From Clostridia bacterium (GTDB lineage: Bacteria; Bacillota; Clostridia; Lachnospirales; Lachnospiraceae): a stretch of 64,000 nucleotides of DNA. Of the stretch, positions 1 through 8,469 are shown piece after piece (the stretch's first letter is position 1; every line of letters starts with the position of its first letter). The position numbers were made by a program, and so were the translations under genes. The stretch covers positions 62,001 to 126,000 of the forward strand of contig CAJTHL010000008.1 of assembly GCA_910576205.1 (NCBI GenBank), given 5' to 3'. The notes below the pieces were generated by a model, which was not told where the DNA came from, searched no databases, and saw only the letters and a list, made by a program, of their open reading frames with translations.

Positions 1-431
1 ACGGCACCATTGTGCCCCATTTGAAGGAGGTTTCCAAGTCCTTTAAGGAGGCAAAAATGGCCATGGACGTGGGCAGGATTTTCTATTCTGACCGGACGAT
101 TATCTCCTACAGCAGCCTGGGTATCGGAAGGCTCATCTACCAGCTTCCCCTGCCTCTGTGTGAGATGTTTATGCGGGAGATATTCGGGGAAAACACGCCG
201 GATACCTTTGACGAGGAAACCCTGGGGACCATCCGCAAATTCTTTGACAACAGCTTAAACGTGTCCGAGACGGCCCGCCAGCTCTTTGTCCACCGGAATA
301 CCCTGGTCTACCGTCTGGAAAAGCTGCAAAAGACCACAGGGTTGGACATCCGGGTGTTTGAGGATGCGCTGACCTTCCAGATTGCCCTTATGGTGGCAAA
401 CTATATGAAGTATCTGGACACATTGCGCTAG
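1..431 (+). CDS. PucR/CdaR-type transcriptional regulator, C-terminal part (cut by window edge)
   Basis: The reading frame is open from the left edge, so the true start lies outside the window. The last ~70 residues match the PucR-type helix-turn-helix (HTH_30) of CdaR/PucR activators of sugar-diacid or purine catabolism: an ETLGTIRKFFDNSLNVSETA recognition region followed by FVHRNTLVYRLEKL. The part before it resembles the degenerate GGDEF-like linker of CdaR proteins. It ends 66 bp before prmA. The target cannot be deduced because the N-terminal sensing domain is missing. Confidence 0.8.
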   Translation, partial: GTIVPHLKEVSKSFKEAKMAMDVGRIFYSDRTIISYSSLGIGRLIYQLPLPLCEMFMREIFGENTPDTFDEETLGTIRKFFDNSLNVSETARQLFVHRNTLVYRLEKLQKTTGLDIRVFEDALTFQIALMVANYMKYLDTLR

Positions 432-442
432 AAAGGAAAACA

Positions 443-486
443 GCATCTTCCAGGGCAATTACCCAGGGCCTTGGCAGGGCAGATGC
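443..486 (+). other. Intercistronic hairpin of the GCATC...GATGCGGAA type (copy 1)
   Basis: GCATCT at 443-448 pairs with AGATGC at 481-486. The loop holds a direct repeat, CCAGGGC, at 450-456 and 463-469. The right arm is followed by GGAAC and then the prmA start codon, and no strong Shine-Dalgarno is visible between. Similar hairpins occur near 15.4, 24.0, 47.9 and 53.6 kb. Function is unknown. Confidence 0.4.
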
Positions 487-497
487 GGAACTAAAAT

Positions 498-1457
498 ATG
501 AAATGGAAAAAGTATACCTTAAAGACAACCACTGAGGCCGAGGACATTATCAGCAATATGATGATGGAGGCCGGCATTGAGGGAATCGAAATTGAGGACA
601 AGATTCCCTTGACCGAGCAGGAGAAAAAGCAGATGTTTGTGGACATTCTGCCAGACCCGCCGGAGGACGACGGCGTGGCTTACATCAGCTTTTACCTGGA
701 GTCGGAGACGGACCAGGAGGAGATGCTTAAGCGGGTGCGGGAAGGCCTGGAGGAAATCAGCAGGTATTGCCCCATCGGGGAGGGCGCCATTAGGGCCTCG
801 GAGACAGAGGACAAGGACTGGATTAACAACTGGAAGCAGTATTTCCATCAGTTTTATGTGGACGATATACTCATAAAGCCCTCCTGGGAGGAGATAAAGC
901 CCGGGGATAAGGACAAGCTCCTGATTCAGATTGATCCGGGGACAGCCTTTGGCACCGGTATGCACGAGACCACACAGCTGTGTATCCGTCAGCTGAGAAA
1001 ATATCTGACGGCGGAGACGGAGCTTCTGGATGTGGGAACGGGCAGCGGCATTTTATCCATTGTGAGCCTGAAGCTGGGCGCAAAACATGCGGCAGGCACG
1101 GACCTGGACGTGAACGCAATCCAGGCAGTAAAGGAGAATATGGAGGTAAACGGCATTAAACCGGAGCAATTTGCCGTTACCATGGGAAATCTGATTGATG
1201 ACAAGGCAGTCCAGGACTGGGCCGGCTACGGGAAATACGATATTGTGGTGGCAAATATCCTGGCGGAAGTGCTGGTGCCTCTGACGCCGGTGGTGACAGG
1301 CCACTTAAAGCCCGGCGGGGTCTATATCACCTCCGGAATTATCGACGACAAGGAAGAGACTGTGATACGGGCAGTGGAGGAAAGCGGTTTTCGGGTGGTG
1401 GAAGTGTGTCACCAGGGGGAATGGGTGTCGGTGACCGCCAGGAAACCAGAGAGATAG
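498..1457 (+). CDS. prmA: Ribosomal protein L11 methyltransferase
   Basis: PrmA trimethylates ribosomal protein L11 in the cytoplasm using S-adenosylmethionine. The 319-residue length is normal. The N-terminal ~110 residues are the substrate-recognition domain. The catalytic domain shows DPGTAFGTGMHETTQ (about 147-160), the SAM-binding LLDVGTGSGILSI (about 176-188) and the VVANILAEVL motif that replaces NPPY. It heads a run with rsmE, a cysteine desulfurase and thiI, with gaps of 10, 3 and 20 bp, which suggests one RNA-modification operon. The ribosome site is weak, and a hairpin lies just upstream. Confidence 0.96.
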   Translation: MKWKKYTLKTTTEAEDIISNMMMEAGIEGIEIEDKIPLTEQEKKQMFVDILPDPPEDDGVAYISFYLESETDQEEMLKRVREGLEEISRYCPIGEGAIRASETEDKDWINNWKQYFHQFYVDDILIKPSWEEIKPGDKDKLLIQIDPGTAFGTGMHETTQLCIRQLRKYLTAETELLDVGTGSGILSIVSLKLGAKHAAGTDLDVNAIQAVKENMEVNGIKPEQFAVTMGNLIDDKAVQDWAGYGKYDIVVANILAEVLVPLTPVVTGHLKPGGVYITSGIIDDKEETVIRAVEESGFRVVEVCHQGEWVSVTARKPER

Positions 1458-1467
1458 GGGAAAGGAC

Positions 1468-2205
1468 ATGTATCATTTTTTTGTGGAGCCAGAGCAGGTA
1501 CAGGGGGAAGAGATTGTCATCACCGGGCCGGATGTAAACCATATCCGCAATGTGCTGCGCATGAAGCCTGGGGAGGAAATGTCCGTCAGTGACGGACGAG
1601 GGAAAACCTATACCTGCCAGGTGGATTCCCTGGAGCCGGAACAGGTGACTGTAAAGATACAGGATGCGCAGGAGCAGTCTACGGAGCTGACAGCTTCGGT
1701 AACCCTCTTCCAGGGTATCCCCAAGGGCGATAAGATGGAAATGGTAATCCAGAAATGTGTGGAGCTGGGTGTAAAGCGCATTGTGCCCATGAATACCCGG
1801 CGGACCATTGTCAGACTGGACGCCAGGAAGGAGGCGGCCAGGGTAAGCCGCTGGAACGGCATCGCCCAGGGGGCGGCCAAGCAGTCCGGCCGTGGTCTCC
1901 TGCCGGAGGTCACCGGGGTTATGTCCTTGAAAGAGGCCCTTTCAGAGGCGGCGGGGATGGATGTCTGCCTGATTCCCTATGAGCTGGCCCGGGACATGGG
2001 AAAGACCCGGGAAATCCTTGGGAGTGTCCGCTCTGGACAGACGGTTGGGATTTTTATCGGTCCGGAGGGCGGGTTTGACGAGGCGGAGGTGGAACAGGCC
2101 GTGGCGGCCGGGGCGGTTCCCGTCACCCTGGGGCGGAGGATTCTGCGCACGGAGACGGCGGGCATGGTGGCGCTTTCTATGCTGACACTTTTGCTGGAGG
2201 ATTAG
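1468..2205 (+). CDS. rsmE: 16S rRNA (uracil-1498-N3)-methyltransferase
   Basis: RsmE methylates N3 of U1498 in the decoding region of 16S rRNA. The 245-residue protein has the PUA-like N-terminal RNA-binding part and the C-terminal SPOUT (trefoil-knot) methyltransferase. The diagnostic segments are QGIPKGDKMEMVIQKCVELG, FIGPEGGFDEAE, and LGRRILRTETA near the C-terminus. It starts 10 bp after prmA behind GGGGAAAGGA, and ends 3 bp before the cysteine desulfurase. The prmA-rsmE pairing is conserved in Firmicutes. Confidence 0.96.
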   Translation: MYHFFVEPEQVQGEEIVITGPDVNHIRNVLRMKPGEEMSVSDGRGKTYTCQVDSLEPEQVTVKIQDAQEQSTELTASVTLFQGIPKGDKMEMVIQKCVELGVKRIVPMNTRRTIVRLDARKEAARVSRWNGIAQGAAKQSGRGLLPEVTGVMSLKEALSEAAGMDVCLIPYELARDMGKTREILGSVRSGQTVGIFIGPEGGFDEAEVEQAVAAGAVPVTLGRRILRTETAGMVALSMLTLLLED

Positions 2206-2208
2206 AAC

Positions 2209-3363
2209 ATGCAGGTATATCTGGACAATTCAGCCACAACCCAGTGCTTCCCGGCGGCGGCGGCTCTGGTTTTAAAGGCGCTTACGGAGGATTACGGAAA
2301 TCCCTCCTCCATGCACAAAAAGGGCGTGGAGGCGGAGGGGTATATCCGTGAGGCAAAGGAAATTATTGCCAGAAATTTAAAGGTTCGGGAGAAGGAGCTG
2401 TATTTCACCTCCGGGGGAACCGAGAGCGACAATATGGCGGTTATCGGCTGCGCTCTGGCAAACCAGCGGGCGGGAAAGCATCTCATCACAAGCTCCATCG
2501 AGCATCCGGCGGTATTAAACGCCATGAAGCATCTGGAAGAGGAGGGCTTTTCCGTAACGTATCTGCCTGTGGACGAGGCGGGACGGGTGCGCTTGTCCGA
2601 TCTGGAGGCGGCGCTTCGCGAGGATACCATCCTGGTGTCCATTATGCATGTGAACAATGAGATTGGTTCCGTACAGCCTGTCGGAGAGATCGGCGCGCTG
2701 CTGAAAAAGCAGGGGCATCCTGTCTTATTTCACGTGGATGCAGTGCAAAGCTACGGAAAATATGTGATTCATCCCGGAAGGCTTGGCATTGACCTTCTCA
2801 CCGCCAGCGGACACAAGATTCACGGTCCAAAAGGCACGGGATTTCTGTATAAAAATGAGCGGGTGAAAATGCGGCCCGTAGTATTTGGCGGCGGCCAGGA
2901 GAAGGGCCTTCGCTCCGGTACGGAAAATGTGCCGGGAATCGCAGGGCTTGGAGCTGCGGTTAGGGAGATTTACCGGGATTTTGAGGCGCGGACAGACAGG
3001 ATGTACATGCTTAAAGAGTTGTTCCGGGAAGAGGTGAGCCGCATTGAGGGCGTGGCCTTAAACGGCCTTCCCGGGAGGGAGAGTGCTCCCCATGTCATAA
3101 GTGCGGGCTTTTCGGGAGTGCGAAGCGAGGTGCTGCTCCATGCGCTGGAGGAGCGGGGCATTTACGTGTCCTCCGGTTCCGCCTGCGCTTCCAACCATCC
3201 ATCCGTCAGCGCCACTTTAAAGGGCATCGGCGTGAAGAAGGAGTTTCTGGATTCCACCATCCGTTTCAGCCTGAGCATTCACACCACGGAGGAGGAAATC
3301 CGCTACACACTTGAGAATCTTCGGGAGCTGCTGCCAATGCTGCGCAGGTTTACAAGACATTAA
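2209..3363 (+). CDS. Cysteine desulfurase (NifS/IscS family)
   Basis: This PLP enzyme removes sulfur from cysteine as a persulfide. The 384-residue protein shows the aminotransferase class V fold, with HVDAVQSYGK followed by the PLP lysine in LTASGHKIHGPKGTGF. The catalytic loop SSGSACASNHP carries the active cysteine. The adjacent thiI strongly suggests that it is the sulfur donor for 4-thiouridine formation in tRNA, like the NifZ-ThiI pair of Bacillus, rather than the general Fe-S cluster enzyme. That role comes from context. The ribosome site GGAGG lies inside the end of rsmE. Confidence 0.93.
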   Translation: MQVYLDNSATTQCFPAAAALVLKALTEDYGNPSSMHKKGVEAEGYIREAKEIIARNLKVREKELYFTSGGTESDNMAVIGCALANQRAGKHLITSSIEHPAVLNAMKHLEEEGFSVTYLPVDEAGRVRLSDLEAALREDTILVSIMHVNNEIGSVQPVGEIGALLKKQGHPVLFHVDAVQSYGKYVIHPGRLGIDLLTASGHKIHGPKGTGFLYKNERVKMRPVVFGGGQEKGLRSGTENVPGIAGLGAAVREIYRDFEARTDRMYMLKELFREEVSRIEGVALNGLPGRESAPHVISAGFSGVRSEVLLHALEERGIYVSSGSACASNHPSVSATLKGIGVKKEFLDSTIRFSLSIHTTEEEIRYTLENLRELLPMLRRFTRH

Positions 3364-3383
3364 AAACAGGGGGACTTTTACAC

Positions 3384-4562
3384 ATGTTTCAGGCTTTTCT
3401 GATTAAATACGGGGAAATCGGAATCAAGGGAAAGAACCGCTATCTCTTTGAGGATGCGCTGATCCACCAGATCAGACATGCCTTGAAGGAGGTGGACGGA
3501 CAGTTCCGGGTGACAAAAGAACAGGGGCGCATTTACGTGGAAGCCCTGGAGGAATATGACTACGAGGAGACCGTAGGTGCTCTTCAGAGGGTCTTTGGCA
3601 TTGTGGGCATATGCCCCACGGTGATTCTGGAGGATGAGGGCTTTGAAAAGCTGGCCCAAGACGCTGTCGCTTACCTAAGGGAAGAATATCCGGAGGGAAA
3701 CCAGACCTTTAAGGTCAATGCCAGAAGGGCCCGGAAGGATTATCCCATGGAATCCATGGAAATCAACCGGGAACTGGGAGGAAGGATTCTGGACGCTTTT
3801 CCGGATATGCGGGTGGATGTACACAATCCCCGGATTATGCTGAATATTGAGATCCGCCAGAAGATCTATGTATACTCCCAGATTATCCCGGGACCGGGCG
3901 GTATGCCGGTGGGGACAAACGGGAAAAGCATGCTGCTGCTGTCCGGCGGCATCGACAGCCCGGTGGCCGGCTATATGGTGGCAAAACGGGGGGTAAAGAT
4001 CGACGCCGTTTATTTTCACGCGCCTCCCTACACCAGCGAGCGGGCAAAGCAGAAGGTGGTGGATCTGGCCCGTAAGGTATCCCGCTATGCAGGGCCTGTG
4101 TATCTCTATGTGGTGAATTTTACGGATATCCAGCTGTATATCTATGAGAAATGTCCCCACGACGAGCTGACCATTATTATGCGCCGTTATATGATGCGCA
4201 TTGCAGAACGGATTGCGGAAAAGACAGGCTCCCTGGGACTGATTACGGGGGAGAGCATCGGCCAGGTGGCAAGCCAGACGGTGCAGAGCCTGGCGGCAAC
4301 CAATGAGGTGTGTACCATGCCGGTGTTCCGGCCGCTGATTGCATTTGACAAGGAGGATATTATCCGGATTTCCAAAAAGATCGATACCTTTGAGACCTCC
4401 ATACAGCCTTTTGAGGACTGCTGTACCATTTTTGTGGCGAAGCATCCGGTGACAAAGCCCAATATAAAGGCTATCCGCCGTTCGGAGACCCATCTGGCGG
4501 AGAAGATTGACAAAATGGTGGAGGAAGCCATTGAAAGCGCGGAATTGCTTGTGGTGGGATAA
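3384..4562 (+). CDS. thiI: tRNA 4-thiouridine synthetase (sulfurtransferase)
   Basis: ThiI adenylates U8 of tRNA and replaces its oxygen with sulfur supplied by a cysteine desulfurase. The 392-residue protein has the N-terminal ferredoxin-like/THUMP RNA-binding region (to about residue 165) and a PP-loop ATPase with LLLSGGIDSPVAGY. The later cysteines in FEDCCTIFVAKHP include the usual catalytic position. The C-terminal rhodanese domain of enterobacterial ThiI is absent, as in Bacillus, so sulfur must pass directly from the desulfurase encoded just upstream. It is the last gene of the operon and converges on the HPr-like gene. Confidence 0.96.
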   Translation: MFQAFLIKYGEIGIKGKNRYLFEDALIHQIRHALKEVDGQFRVTKEQGRIYVEALEEYDYEETVGALQRVFGIVGICPTVILEDEGFEKLAQDAVAYLREEYPEGNQTFKVNARRARKDYPMESMEINRELGGRILDAFPDMRVDVHNPRIMLNIEIRQKIYVYSQIIPGPGGMPVGTNGKSMLLLSGGIDSPVAGYMVAKRGVKIDAVYFHAPPYTSERAKQKVVDLARKVSRYAGPVYLYVVNFTDIQLYIYEKCPHDELTIIMRRYMMRIAERIAEKTGSLGLITGESIGQVASQTVQSLAATNEVCTMPVFRPLIAFDKEDIIRISKKIDTFETSIQPFEDCCTIFVAKHPVTKPNIKAIRRSETHLAEKIDKMVEEAIESAELLVVG

Positions 4563-4583
4563 ATGCAGCGCTGCCGACAGGAT

Positions 4584-4675
4584 AAAAAGGGACTGTTACG
4601 GCGGAGAAACAAAAAGGGAATACCAGAAACCAGATTGGCAGTATTCCGGGTTTGTATTCTCCGGGTAACAGTCCC
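4584..4675 (-). terminator. Nested inverted repeat; terminator of the HPr-like gene
   Basis: GGGACTGTTAC at 4589-4599 pairs with GTAACAGTCCC at 4665-4675. Inside it CGGAGA/TCTCCG and GGAATAC/GTATTCC also pair, giving a long branched structure. Read on the minus strand the outer stem is followed directly by TTTTT (4584-4588), a typical intrinsic terminator. On the plus strand there is no T-run, so its role for thiI is unclear. Confidence 0.65.
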
Positions 4676-4720
4676 CTGTCTGCCGGCCTGTCCGACACGG
4701 GAAGCGTCTGTCAGGACGCT

Positions 4721-4954
4721 TTACTCTGTGATGTAGGGAGCCAGGATTTCAAGAATCTGCTCTACGCCGTCCTCCGCATGGATATTCAGATCAATGGGCT
4801 TGGACAAATCCAGGCTGAAGATTCCCATGATGGACTTGGCGTCGATAACGTAACGGCCGGATACAAGATCAAAATCCGTATCAAATTTCGTGATGTCGTT
4901 TACAAAAGACTTAACTTTATCAATAGAGTTTAAGCATATTTTTATGGTTTTCAA
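4721..4954 (-). CDS. HPr-family protein lacking the phospho-histidine
   Basis: The start chosen is TTG at 4954, because AGGAGG (4964-4969) lies 9 bases upstream. An in-frame ATG further up has no ribosome site. The 77-residue product matches HPr over DLVSGRYVIDAKSIMGIFSL, which contains the serine region (KSIMG, Ser41 here) that HPr kinase modifies. No histidine sits in the N-terminal region where HPr carries the PTS-phosphorylated His15, so it cannot act as an ordinary phosphocarrier. A regulatory Crh-like role is possible but is inference. It is transcribed opposite to thiI and mtaB. Confidence 0.75.
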   Translation of the reverse strand: MKTIKICLNSIDKVKSFVNDITKFDTDFDLVSGRYVIDAKSIMGIFSLDLSKPIDLNIHAEDGVEQILEILAPYITE

Positions 4955-5087
4955 TTCCTGTGACCTCCTAATATTTATTACCACCATCTTAATACGCACC
5001 TATGGAAAAGTCAATGCAAAACCACGAAAGTTTGGAAAAAAATGAGAAAGTCCGGAGGGAGCCGGAGAGGAAAGGGCGGAAGGGAAA

Positions 5088-6389
5088 ATGAGAAGAGCCG
5101 CATTGCACAATCTGGGTTGTAAGGTGAACGCCTACGAGACGGAAGCCATGCAGCAGATGCTGGAAAATGCCGGATATGAAATCGTTTCCTTTGAGGAGGA
5201 GGCGGACGTTTATATTATCAATACCTGTACGGTAACCAATATGGCAGACCGGAAATCCCGCCAGATGCTGCACCGGGCAAAGAAGCGCAATCCGGCCTCT
5301 GTGGTGGTGGCAGCAGGCTGCTATGCCCAGGCCGCAGGGGAGGCCCTCTATGGGGATGGGGCCATTGACCTGGTGGTGGGGAATAACCGGAAAAAGGAGC
5401 TGGTTACGCTTCTGGAGGAGTTTCTGGAAGGCCGCAGGGAGGCGGCCTTACTGGATATTAACCATACAAAGGAGTACGAGGAGCTGACCCTTTCCCGGAC
5501 CGGAGAGCATACCAGAGCCTATGTAAAGGTGCAGGACGGGTGCAACCAGTTTTGCAGCTACTGCATTATCCCGTTTGCCAGGGGACGGGTGCGAAGCCGG
5601 GAGAAGGCAGATGTTCTGGAAGAAATCCGCCGGCTGGCGGGAAACGGCTACCGGGAGGTGGTTCTTACAGGGATTCATCTGAGCTCCTATGGGGCAGACC
5701 TGAAGGGGGAAAACCTGGAAAGCCTGCTGGAGGCTGTCCACGAGACGGAAGGAATCCAGAGAATCCGTCTGGGCTCTCTGGAGCCGGGGATTGTGACGGA
5801 GGATTTTGTAAAAAAAATATCGGGCCTTCCCAGGCTCTGTCCGCATTTTCACCTGTCTTTGCAAAGCGGCTGCGACGATACCCTGCGGCGTATGAACCGC
5901 CGGTATACCACGGAAGAATACAGGGAAAAGTGTGCCCTGCTGCGGAAATATTTTACCGATCCGGCGCTGACCACGGACGTAATCGTGGGATTTCCCGGGG
6001 AGACAGAGGAGGAATTTTCCAGGACAGAGGATTTTCTTAGGGAAATCAGCTTTTACGAGACGCATATTTTTAAGTACTCCAGAAGGAAGGGCACCAGGGC
6101 GGACAGGATGGAGAACCAGATACCTGAGGCGGTGAAAACCGCCCGCAGCAGCCGTCTGCTGGCCTTGAATGAGGAGAAGAAAAGGGCGTATGGGAGCCGT
6201 TTTCTGGGAAAAGAGCTGGAAGTGCTGCTGGAAGAGACGGTGGAGCTGGAGGGAGAGAAATACCAGACGGGCCACACCCGGGAATACCTGCAGGTGCGGA
6301 TTCCCGGCCTGGGTTTAAGCAATAACCAGATCGTCTCCGTGAAAGCCCTGGCTGTATTGGAAAACGGCGTGATTTCAGGAGGCAGGTGA
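5088..6389 (+). CDS. mtaB: tRNA ms2t6A37 methylthiotransferase
   Basis: MtaB adds a methylthio group to t6A at position 37 of tRNAs reading ANN codons. The 433-residue protein has the N-terminal UPF0004 domain with three cluster cysteines (NLGCKVNAYE, INTCTVTN, AAGCYAQ). The radical-SAM domain has DGCNQFCSYCIIPFARGRVR, the CxxxCxxC site for the second [4Fe-4S] cluster. A C-terminal TRAM-like RNA-binding region follows (about 370-433). The ribosome site is GGAAGGGAAA. The e-type subfamily is inferred from the motif spacing and from the NxGCKVN opening, which distinguishes MtaB from MiaB and RimO. Confidence 0.94.
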   Translation: MRRAALHNLGCKVNAYETEAMQQMLENAGYEIVSFEEEADVYIINTCTVTNMADRKSRQMLHRAKKRNPASVVVAAGCYAQAAGEALYGDGAIDLVVGNNRKKELVTLLEEFLEGRREAALLDINHTKEYEELTLSRTGEHTRAYVKVQDGCNQFCSYCIIPFARGRVRSREKADVLEEIRRLAGNGYREVVLTGIHLSSYGADLKGENLESLLEAVHETEGIQRIRLGSLEPGIVTEDFVKKISGLPRLCPHFHLSLQSGCDDTLRRMNRRYTTEEYREKCALLRKYFTDPALTTDVIVGFPGETEEEFSRTEDFLREISFYETHIFKYSRRKGTRADRMENQIPEAVKTARSSRLLALNEEKKRAYGSRFLGKELEVLLEETVELEGEKYQTGHTREYLQVRIPGLGLSNNQIVSVKALAVLENGVISGGR

Positions 6390-6488
6390 GATCTGACAGG
6401 GGAAGGTCCCAGGGGGAAACAATTCCCGGCCTGCCTGGGGCAATGCACAGATGGGCCCGGTGCGTAGCCGGTTTTTAAAAAATAATGC

Positions 6489-6518
6489 TTGGCTTATAAA
6501 GGAAGAATATGGTATACT
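6489..6518 (+). promoter_or_regulatory. Sigma-A-type promoter for the KDG kinase gene
   Basis: TTGGCT (6489-6494) and TATACT (6513-6518) are separated by 18 bp, about 140 bp before the start codon. The remaining bases of the 6390-6656 gap show no gene that can be supported. Confidence 0.5.
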
Positions 6519-6656
6519 GTCGTTGGATGTATGGATATGGTCGTGCGGTATAAAAACATGTCCCAGGGACATAAATCTGCCGGCATATAAAAACCCATGC
6601 CGGGGAAATAATTATAATTGAATATGAAGCGAGTGTATACAAGGAGGAACGTAAAA

Positions 6657-7682
6657 ATGGCAAAGAAAGTGGTGTGTTTTGGCGAGATCATGATGCGTCT
6701 CAATCCCGAGGGCTATCTGCGCTTTGTGCAGGCCGGAAAATTTGAGGCATCCTACGGGGGCGGAGAGGCCAATGTGTCCGTGTCCCTGGCAAATTACGGA
6801 CTGGACGCTGCGTTTGTGACCAAGCTTCCCAAAAATGATCTGGGCCAGTGTGCGGTGAACGAAGTGCGCAGGTTTGGCGTGGATTGCAGCAATGTGGTGT
6901 GGGGCGGCCCCAGGATCGGTATATATTTTGCGGAAAAGGGCGCTTCCCAGAGACCTTCCAAGGTGGTTTATGACCGGGCGGGCTCATCTATTGCCCTGGC
7001 AAAGAGAGAAGATTTTGACTGGGAAAAAATTCTGGACGGAGCCGACTGGTTCCACTTTACCGGAATCACCCCGGCTCTTGGGGGAGAGAATCCCGAAATC
7101 TGTCTGGACGCGCTGAAGGTCTGCCGGGAAAAAGGCATCAAGGTAAGCTGTGACCTAAACTACAGAAAGAAGCTGTGGACCCGGGAGCAGGCCGGAGAGA
7201 CCATGGCAAAATTAGTGCCCTATGTGGATGTGTGCATCGCTAACGAGGAGGATGCGGCCGACGTTTTTGGCATTCATGCCGAGGGCACGGATATTGAGGG
7301 CGGCAAAATCAACAGGGAAGGCTATATCAGCGTGGCAAAACAGCTGAAAGAGCGGTTTGGATGCTCCTATGTGGCAATCACTCTGAGAAGCAGCATTTCC
7401 GCTACGGATAACAAGTGGGCCGGCATGCTGTTTGACGGTGAGGAGGCTTACTTCTCCCCCGAGTATCTGATGCATATTGTAGACCGGGTAGGCGGCGGCG
7501 ATTCCTTTGGCGGCGGATTGATCTATTCCATTCTCAGCGGTTACAGCACCCAGGACGCCATCAACTTTGCGGTGGCTGCTTCCTGTCTGAAGCATACCAT
7601 TGAGCATGATTTTAATCTCATGAGCGTAGATGAGGTGAAGGCTCTTGCAGCCGGAAACGCTTCCGGGCGTGTGCAGAGATAA
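6657..7682 (+). CDS. kdgK: 2-keto-3-deoxygluconate kinase (PfkB family)
   Basis: The enzyme phosphorylates 2-keto-3-deoxygluconate to KDPG, the last step before aldol cleavage in hexuronate breakdown. The start at 6657 is set by AAGGAGGAAC just upstream. The 341-residue product opens with KKVVCFGEIMMRLNPEGYLR and has the N-terminal GGGEANVSVSLANYG sugar site. The C-terminal PfkB signature is DRVGGGDSFGGGLIYS, with the catalytic Asp in GGDSF; the usual GAGD is GGGD here. It stands alone between a promoter and a terminator. The uxuA/uxuB genes that would supply its substrate are at 61-63.8 kb. Specificity is inferred from similarity and from that partnership. Confidence 0.83.
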   Translation: MAKKVVCFGEIMMRLNPEGYLRFVQAGKFEASYGGGEANVSVSLANYGLDAAFVTKLPKNDLGQCAVNEVRRFGVDCSNVVWGGPRIGIYFAEKGASQRPSKVVYDRAGSSIALAKREDFDWEKILDGADWFHFTGITPALGGENPEICLDALKVCREKGIKVSCDLNYRKKLWTREQAGETMAKLVPYVDVCIANEEDAADVFGIHAEGTDIEGGKINREGYISVAKQLKERFGCSYVAITLRSSISATDNKWAGMLFDGEEAYFSPEYLMHIVDRVGGGDSFGGGLIYSILSGYSTQDAINFAVAASCLKHTIEHDFNLMSVDEVKALAAGNASGRVQR

Positions 7683-7735
7683 GCATTTGAAAAATTAAAA
7701 ATGGAAAAACGATTCCAGTAAAAACCGGGTAAATC

Positions 7736-7779
7736 CAGGCCGACACAGGGTATACTATTTCTGTGGCGGCCTGTTTTTT
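7736..7779 (+). terminator. Intrinsic terminator after kdgK
   Basis: CAGGCCG-A-CACAG (7736-7748) pairs with CTGTG-G-CGGCCTG (7761-7773) with one mismatch, and TTTTTT follows at 7774-7779. Confidence 0.85.
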
Positions 7780-7880
7780 GGTTTTACAATAGGGAGTTTA
7801 AAAGAAAAATGGAATATTTTTCAGACAATATTTCTTGTACACTATTTTTATTTGTGATTTCACAAAGTTTTCACAAAATA

Positions 7881-7907
7881 TTAGCACTCACCTATTGACA
7901 GTGCTAA
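7881..7907 (+). promoter_or_regulatory. CIRCE element (HrcA operator)
   Basis: TTAGCACTC, nine bases, then CAGTGCTAA. The canonical element is TTAGCACTC-N9-GAGTGCTAA, so 17 of 18 arm bases match. It overlaps the hsp20 promoter, so HrcA binding would block transcription until heat shock. HrcA itself is not encoded in the window. Confidence 0.9.
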
Positions 7908-7923
7908 CAATACGTGGTATAAC
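7895..7923 (+). promoter_or_regulatory. Promoter of the Hsp20 gene, overlapping CIRCE
   Basis: TTGACA (7895-7900), 17 bp, TATAAC (7918-7923). The -35 box and the first half of the spacer lie inside the CIRCE repeat. Confidence 0.85.
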
Positions 7924-7985
7924 AATATGTGTACAGAGAAGAGGAGTCCCGGAAAAGCGGGAAATGAAAAAAGGAGGTACGACCT

Positions 7986-8423
7986 ATGTTAATGCCCAGT
8001 ATTTTTGGAGAGAGCTTATTTGATAATCTGATGGATTTTTCCTTCCCGGATGTGGAGAAGGCTTTATATGGAAACCGCGTCCAGAATGTGATGAAGACAG
8101 ATATCAGGGAAACGGAGGGCGGATACGAGCTGGATATTGATCTGCCAGGATTTAAAAAAGAGGAAGTAAAGGCACAGCTGGAGAAGGGCTACCTTACCAT
8201 AAGCGCGGCTAAGGGGCAGGAGAGAGAGGATGCGGATAAGGAGAAACGCTATCTTCGCAGGGAGCGCTATATGGGCTCTGCAAGCCGCAGCTTCTATGTG
8301 GGAGAGGGCGTTACCCAGAACGATATCCACGCCAGGTTTGAGGATGGGATTCTGAAGCTATTCATTCCCAGGGCCGATAAGCAGGCTGTGGAACAGAAAA
8401 AATATATTTCCATAGAAGGATAA
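7986..8423 (+). CDS. Hsp20/alpha-crystallin small heat-shock protein
   Basis: An ATP-independent holdase that keeps unfolding proteins soluble. The 145-residue protein has a short N-terminal arm (MLMPSIFGESLFDNLMDF) and then the alpha-crystallin domain, with YELDIDLPGFKKEEVKAQLE and ending in ARFEDGILKLFIPR. The usual IxI/V tail motif is approximated by KKYISIEG. The ribosome site AAAGGAGG sits about 6 bases before ATG 7986. A CIRCE element over its promoter shows HrcA-type heat-shock control. Terminators on both sides make it monocistronic. Confidence 0.95.
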   Translation: MLMPSIFGESLFDNLMDFSFPDVEKALYGNRVQNVMKTDIRETEGGYELDIDLPGFKKEEVKAQLEKGYLTISAAKGQEREDADKEKRYLRRERYMGSASRSFYVGEGVTQNDIHARFEDGILKLFIPRADKQAVEQKKYISIEG

Positions 8424-8469
8424 CGCTGTTTTTGGTTTATTCAGATAAAAGCTCTCCGGAAGGATACGG

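Noticed and set aside
3675-4493. 272-codon minus-strand frame
   Set aside because: It lies entirely antisense to thiI, is rich in His/Arg without motifs, and has no ribosome site.
4652-4933. Plus-strand frame over the HPr-like gene
   Set aside because: It is antisense to the HPr-like coding sequence, which has a family match and a strong AGGAGG-TTG start.
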